DNA of 8,693 nucleotides from Bacteroidia bacterium (GTDB lineage Bacteria > Bacteroidota > Bacteroidia > Bacteroidales > BM520): positions 1 through 8,693 of the forward strand of contig RZYD01000086.1 in assembly GCA_009930445.1 (NCBI GenBank). The letters are read 5' to 3'. Both the position numbers and the translations under genes were made by a program. Below, piece after piece: positions 5,567 to 8,693 of the stretch. The notes under the pieces are model-generated. The model was not told the origin of the DNA and made no database searches. It worked only from the letters and a program-made list of their open reading frames with translations. Position 1 is the first letter of the stretch. Every line of letters begins with the position of its first letter.

Positions 5567-7822
5567 AAGGTTAAAGAGCGACACATAAGCATCACAAAAA
5601 ACAACAACGATTGATTATGAAAAACAATAACTTACTTGCATCTGTAGCTTTATTCAGCGAACTGTATAATAGTGAAAAATTTAGGAGTATTCCAGATATT
5701 TTGGCAGAATTCATAAAAGGTGCAGTAGTTTTTGAGAAAAATCTTAATCTTAATTCTACCGAAATTAGAGAACTTTTAAATAGAACTTATGGTTTTGATA
5801 TTCCAGAATCAGTTATAAGAACTACATTAAAAAACAGATTAAAAGATATTGTTTCAAAAGGTGTTGACAATTATCATTTTGAAATGACGGTATTTGAAGA
5901 TTATAAAAATTTCAAATCTAATGTTGAGATAATTAACGAAAAGCAAGACAATATTCTATCTGAATTATATAAGTTCATTGAAATCAAAAAAAACACACTT
6001 CTCACTGAGCCTGAAAAAGCAAATGTTTTTAAAAATTTCTCTCACTTTTTGATGGACAATGGTTATTCAGATAAGTACTCAGAGTTAATTGGTGCTTTTG
6101 TGGTTTCAAAAGATGCTGATTTAACCTTCAAAGAAGAACTTGGTGCAATTAAGGAAGGTTTGATTTTATATCAAGGAATTAATTATTCAGCAGACATAAA
6201 TCAATTAGGAAGTTGGAAAGATGAACTTACAATATACTTAAGCACTGAACATTTGTTTAATTGCCTAGGATATAATGGTTTGTTGTATGGGGAAATCTTT
6301 AATGATTTTTTAAAACTTGTTAATGAAATAAACCGAAGTCAAATTAATAAAAACGAAAAGAAACTAATTGAATTGAAATATTTTCAAGAGACATATGATG
6401 AAATCGACCATTTTTTTTCATCCGCAGAATCAATAAAAAAAGGATACAAAAGGCTTGATTCTTCAAAAAACGCTATGGTAAATATTTTGAAAGGATGCGA
6501 TGATGTTAGTGATATCAAAGAAAAACAAGTCAATTTTTTCTTGGAGCTGAAAAGAAAAGGAATCACATTACAAGATTATTCCTTTGATATTGAAAAATCT
6601 CAGTACAATGTTGTAGACGGTTCGTTGATTGGAGATCTTAAAAAAATATCAGAAGAAAAACATATACCATTTGATGAGGAGTATTGTGCTACTTGTTTAA
6701 GAATATTTACAAAAGTCAATACCTTTCGTCGAGGAGTGAATAATGTTCCTTTTGAAAAAATCAAACATATCTACATAACAGAAAATAATTTTGCCAAATA
6801 TCTAGGCCATAACAACACAGTAAAGTTTGGAGAAAGAGATATAGCTTTTGCGAAGGATATTGATTATGTAATTAGTAAGTTTTGGTTTAAATTAAGAAAA
6901 GGTTTTAATGACAAAGCAGCATTACCAATAACTTTCGACTTTGTTACTAAAGCAAAAATAATCATTGCATCACATATTAATAATGCAATAAGCACAAATT
7001 ATGACATACTCCAAAAAAAGTTCAAAAAGGGTGAATTGACAGAGGAACAAGCAATTGAGTTAAGCTATGCTTATAAAGAAAAACCAAACACACCTGAATT
7101 AGTAACGCCAGAAAATATTGATGACTCCTTATTGTTTTTAACTAATGAGAATTTCATTGAAGATTTTTTGAGAGAGAAAACACGAAAAGAAACAGAGCAT
7201 AAGGAAGTTCTGCAAAAAAAAGAATTGTTAGAAAAGGAACTTCAAAAATATAAGCAAAAAGAACTTGAAATTGAGAGATTAAGAAAAGAACAAAAAGCTG
7301 AAGATGATTACAAAAGACAACAGGAAATAATAGATAAAGACAGTAAAGACTATGCACAATCGCAATGGGATATTACGAAAACACGCAATTTTTCAGATTG
7401 CAAATATTTGCTTTTTGTGTTCTTATTGACAAGTCTACCTGTTTTTATTGGATTAATATTGAAGTTGTACTCTCCATTAAATCAATGGTTAAAGACAATT
7501 GGTAATTATCAACTATTAATTTGGCTGGTATTGTCAGCGATATTCATTTTTGAACTTATAGGACGTTCTTATATTTTTGATAAGGAAAAAATTAAAAATG
7601 GTTGGAACTTCCTTAAAATAGTGATGTCGTTAAAATATGGAGAATATAAATCTAATAAAATCAATGAGTTGACTAATGAGTACAAACAAAACCCAGCCGT
7701 TAACACGCGGTATAGTTAATTGCCGGAGCAGTGCGTATTCGAGCAGCACATCTTGTATCAAAAGTAGTTGTAACTTGACAGGAAAGTGCTTCGAAATCGG
7801 CAACTAACCATACCGCCAACCG
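5559..7822 (+). mobile_element. Integron gene cassette 4 (PIN-like membrane protein)
   Basis: A 2,264-bp, one-gene cassette. Opening GTTAACGGC (5558-5566) is the exact reverse complement of GCCGTTAAC (7696-7704). AACC-CA (7690-7695) and AA-GGTT (5567-5572) extend it by four pairs. The gene does not stop before its attC but runs into it. The leader is 58 bp and has no recognisable promoter. Confidence 0.88.
5617..7719 (+). CDS. PIN-like, coiled-coil protein with two C-terminal membrane helices
   Basis: A 700-residue protein I cannot assign to a named system. I chose ATG 5617 over the in-frame TTG at 5611. Residues ~1-90 are helical and may be a winged-helix-like domain (STEIRELL 47-54, ESVIRTTLKNRL 64-75). 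Residues ~200-440 resemble a PIN-like nuclease: IYLSTEHLFNCLGYNG (206-221) matches the first strand and helix, HIYITENNFAKYL (384-396) the late strand and N-containing turn, and DIDYVISKFWFKL (414-426) the closing helix. Relatives as I remember them read YLDTE at the first motif, so S209 would replace the catalytic Asp; E211 remains. Then come a charged coiled coil (~515-580) and two membrane helices (~597-617 and ~632-653) with a short basic tail. No signal peptide is seen, so the large N-terminal part should be cytosolic. A membrane-tethered defence effector is a reasonable guess. Its last seven residues are encoded by attC. Confidence 0.7.
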   Translation: MKNNNLLASVALFSELYNSEKFRSIPDILAEFIKGAVVFEKNLNLNSTEIRELLNRTYGFDIPESVIRTTLKNRLKDIVSKGVDNYHFEMTVFEDYKNFKSNVEIINEKQDNILSELYKFIEIKKNTLLTEPEKANVFKNFSHFLMDNGYSDKYSELIGAFVVSKDADLTFKEELGAIKEGLILYQGINYSADINQLGSWKDELTIYLSTEHLFNCLGYNGLLYGEIFNDFLKLVNEINRSQINKNEKKLIELKYFQETYDEIDHFFSSAESIKKGYKRLDSSKNAMVNILKGCDDVSDIKEKQVNFFLELKRKGITLQDYSFDIEKSQYNVVDGSLIGDLKKISEEKHIPFDEEYCATCLRIFTKVNTFRRGVNNVPFEKIKHIYITENNFAKYLGHNNTVKFGERDIAFAKDIDYVISKFWFKLRKGFNDKAALPITFDFVTKAKIIIASHINNAISTNYDILQKKFKKGELTEEQAIELSYAYKEKPNTPELVTPENIDDSLLFLTNENFIEDFLREKTRKETEHKEVLQKKELLEKELQKYKQKELEIERLRKEQKAEDDYKRQQEIIDKDSKDYAQSQWDITKTRNFSDCKYLLFVFLLTSLPVFIGLILKLYSPLNQWLKTIGNYQLLIWLVLSAIFIFELIGRSYIFDKEKIKNGWNFLKIVMSLKYGEYKSNKINELTNEYKQNPAVNTRYS

Positions 7823-7830
7823 TTACAGGG
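7696..7830 (+). repeat. attC: attC site of cassette 4, overlapping the upstream gene's 3' end
   Basis: Runs from GCCGTTAAC (7696-7704) to GTTACAGGG (7822-7830). Arms GCGGTATAGTTAATTGCCG (7707-7725) and CGGCAACTAACCATACCGC (7798-7816) pair over 19 positions with two A/C mismatches that are G.T on the bottom strand. Spacers are AC on the left and CAACC on the right. The centre shares a 31-base block with attC of cassette 2, followed by GCTTCGAAAT. Codons 694-700 and the TAA stop of the upstream gene lie inside it. Confidence 0.9.
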
Positions 7831-8690
7831 CATTATGAGAAAAAACCGTTCACCGTAGTAAAAATCTGACTTGATATACAGTACTAAAAACAAAAAGGCT
7901 ATAATTTTTTAAATAAATCATTTATTAACAATTAAATTTTATCATTATGACTAAAAAGAATTTACTTTACTTATTGGGATTAATTGTATTATCAGCTTCA
8001 TTTTCAAGTTGTGCAACAATTATTGGTGGTAGTAAATATTATGCTAAAGTCCAAGTACCTGACCATCCAGATGCAAAAATTGAACATAAAGGAAGTTATA
8101 AAGGAACTGGTGAAGCTTCATTTAAAGCTAAAAGAAGAGATGCTGATAATTTTTCAATTACAGTAAAAAAAGAAGGTTGTGAAGACCAAACGAAAACTTT
8201 TACACAAAAAAGCTTTCGTGGTTGGGCATTTACAGGCTCTTTACTTGGTTGGACAGGGTTAGTTCCAGGTACTTTTATTCCATTACCATGGGGAATTGCT
8301 GTTGATGCTGCAACTGGTGCATGGTGGAAACCTGATATTAATGAGATAGGGGTTACAAAACAAGACTACAATCATTACATCTATCAAATTGATTATACTG
8401 GTTGTGATACAAAAACTGAATCAACAATTATTAACAAGGAAACAACTAATTCAGAATCAAAAGCTGATAAATTAAGAGAACTTAAAAAATTGTTAGATGA
8501 AGGGGTTATTACTGAAGAAGAATTTGAAAAAGAAAAAAAGAAAATATTAAACGAATAATAACGACCCTGTAACACGCAATATACGTAAGCCGGGGGCTGT
8601 GGGAGATTTAAACTTTTGTGCATTTACTCAAAATTCTAACGGTTTGATAGGTTGGAGCTTCGAAATCCCGGCCTACGCATATTGCCACCG
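7823..8690 (+). mobile_element. Integron gene cassette 5 (lipoprotein)
   Basis: An 868-bp one-gene cassette, the smallest here and closest to common cassette size. Opening GTTACAGGG (7822-7830) is the exact reverse complement of CCCTGTAAC (8565-8573). TTAT (7833-7836) and ATAA (8558-8561) also pair. The 124-bp leader is AT-rich and could hold a promoter, but I find no convincing pair of elements. The exchange point at the right end is G8690/T8691, three bases before the window ends. Confidence 0.85.
7947..8558 (+). CDS. SHOCT-tailed lipoprotein, PEGA-like body
   Basis: A 203-residue probable lipoprotein. A basic start and a hydrophobic stretch (residues 6-18) end at SFSSC, putting the lipidated Cys at 22. 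The segment CATIIGG (22-28) and the following ~110 residues match the plan of small lipoproteins with a PEGA-like strand domain: an early strand, a KxGTGEASF turn (52-59), VKKEGC (73-78), a glycine-rich hydrophobic stretch (96-118), then VDAATGAWWKPD (119-130) leading to a final strand. Residues ~174-203 form a SHOCT domain (LRELKKLLDEGVITEEEF, 176-193), a short helical tail. It should sit in a membrane facing the periplasm or outside. Function unknown; a surface role such as blocking phage or plasmid entry would fit the neighbours but nothing in the sequence shows it. The ATG at 7947 follows ATTAAATTTTATCATT, with no Shine-Dalgarno sequence. The stop is 6 bp before attC. Confidence 0.8.
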   Translation: MTKKNLLYLLGLIVLSASFSSCATIIGGSKYYAKVQVPDHPDAKIEHKGSYKGTGEASFKAKRRDADNFSITVKKEGCEDQTKTFTQKSFRGWAFTGSLLGWTGLVPGTFIPLPWGIAVDAATGAWWKPDINEIGVTKQDYNHYIYQIDYTGCDTKTESTIINKETTNSESKADKLRELKKLLDEGVITEEEFEKEKKKILNE

Positions 8691-8693
8691 TTA
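8565..8693 (+). repeat. attC: attC site of cassette 5 (right end cut by window)
   Basis: Runs from CCCTGTAAC (8565-8573) to GTTA (8690-8693), where the window stops, so the last R box is incomplete. Arms GCAATATACGTAAGCCGGG (8576-8594) and CCCGGCCTACGCATATTGC (8667-8685) pair over 19 positions with the same two A/C mismatches. The central sequence (8600-8657) differs from the TTGACAGGAA-type centre of attC 1, 2 and 4, but GCTTCGAAAT (8657-8666) is kept at the inner end of the right arm. Confidence 0.88.

Noticed and set aside
5611..5616. TTG start codon at 5611 for the cassette 4 gene
   Set aside because: The in-frame ATG two codons later follows an A-rich leader in the same way as the other starts in the window and is preferred.
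7871..7905. TTGATA (7871-7876) and TATAAT (7900-7905) before the lipoprotein gene
   Set aside because: The spacer is 23 bp, too long for a normal promoter, and in such AT-rich sequence a TATAAT is expected by chance.
7984..8166. Plus-strand open frame in another phase inside the lipoprotein gene
   Set aside because: Low-complexity translation of an AT-rich gene; the lipoprotein frame has a signal peptide, lipobox and SHOCT tail.
1467..8693. Intergenic repeats as CRISPR, tRNA genes or plain terminators
   Set aside because: There are no short regularly spaced repeats or tRNA boxes, and the paired 9-mer logic and G/TT boundaries fit integron attC sites far better.

Overview
The window is a run of integron gene cassettes, all in the same orientation. 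It is AT-rich and densely coding. The likely host is a member of the Bacteroidota: starts follow A/T-rich leaders with no clear Shine-Dalgarno sequence, one leader carries a TAnnTTTG-type element, and the last gene encodes a lipoprotein of a kind I associate with that phylum. The host assignment is inference. No integrase gene (intI) or attI site lies in the window; by cassette polarity they would be to the left.

The case for cassettes is direct. Between the genes are five imperfect inverted repeats of 129-137 bp, plus a sixth, different one at the left edge. Each begins with a box ending in AAC and ends with a box starting GTT. For every unit, the 9-mer that opens it (at GTT) is the reverse complement of the 9-mer that opens the attC at its own far end: GTTACCAAC/GTTGGTAAC, GTTAGAACC/GGCTCTAAC (one mismatch), GTTAGGTGC/GCACCTAAC, GTTAACGGC/GCCGTTAAC, GTTACAGGG/CCCTGTAAC. 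Neighbouring units share only the inner TAAC/GTTA. This is expected if each unit was once a circle with one intact attC and was inserted by cutting between G and TT.

Layout: the edge attC (1-102); cassette 1 (97-1592), a Shedu SduA-like nuclease; cassette 2 (1593-3920), a small tandem CxxC/CxxH zinc-binding-type protein followed by a DUF262/DUF1524 GmrSD-like restriction protein; cassette 3 (3921-5558), an OLD-like ATPase plus TOPRIM nuclease; cassette 4 (5559-7822), a 700-residue protein that looks like a PIN-like domain, a coiled coil and two membrane helices; cassette 5 (7823-8690), a SHOCT-tailed lipoprotein. The attC of cassette 5 runs to the window end.

Three cassettes carry recognisable nuclease families linked to defence against phage or foreign DNA. 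Cassette 4 has the look of a fourth, less familiar effector. The genes do not form one pathway. They look like independent, separately mobile defence modules stored in a chromosomal integron. The least described parts are the cassette 4 protein and the fine structure of the attC sites: two A/C mismatches at fixed positions that become G.T pairs only on the bottom strand, a conserved central sequence, and complementarity that continues past the R boxes into the cassette body.
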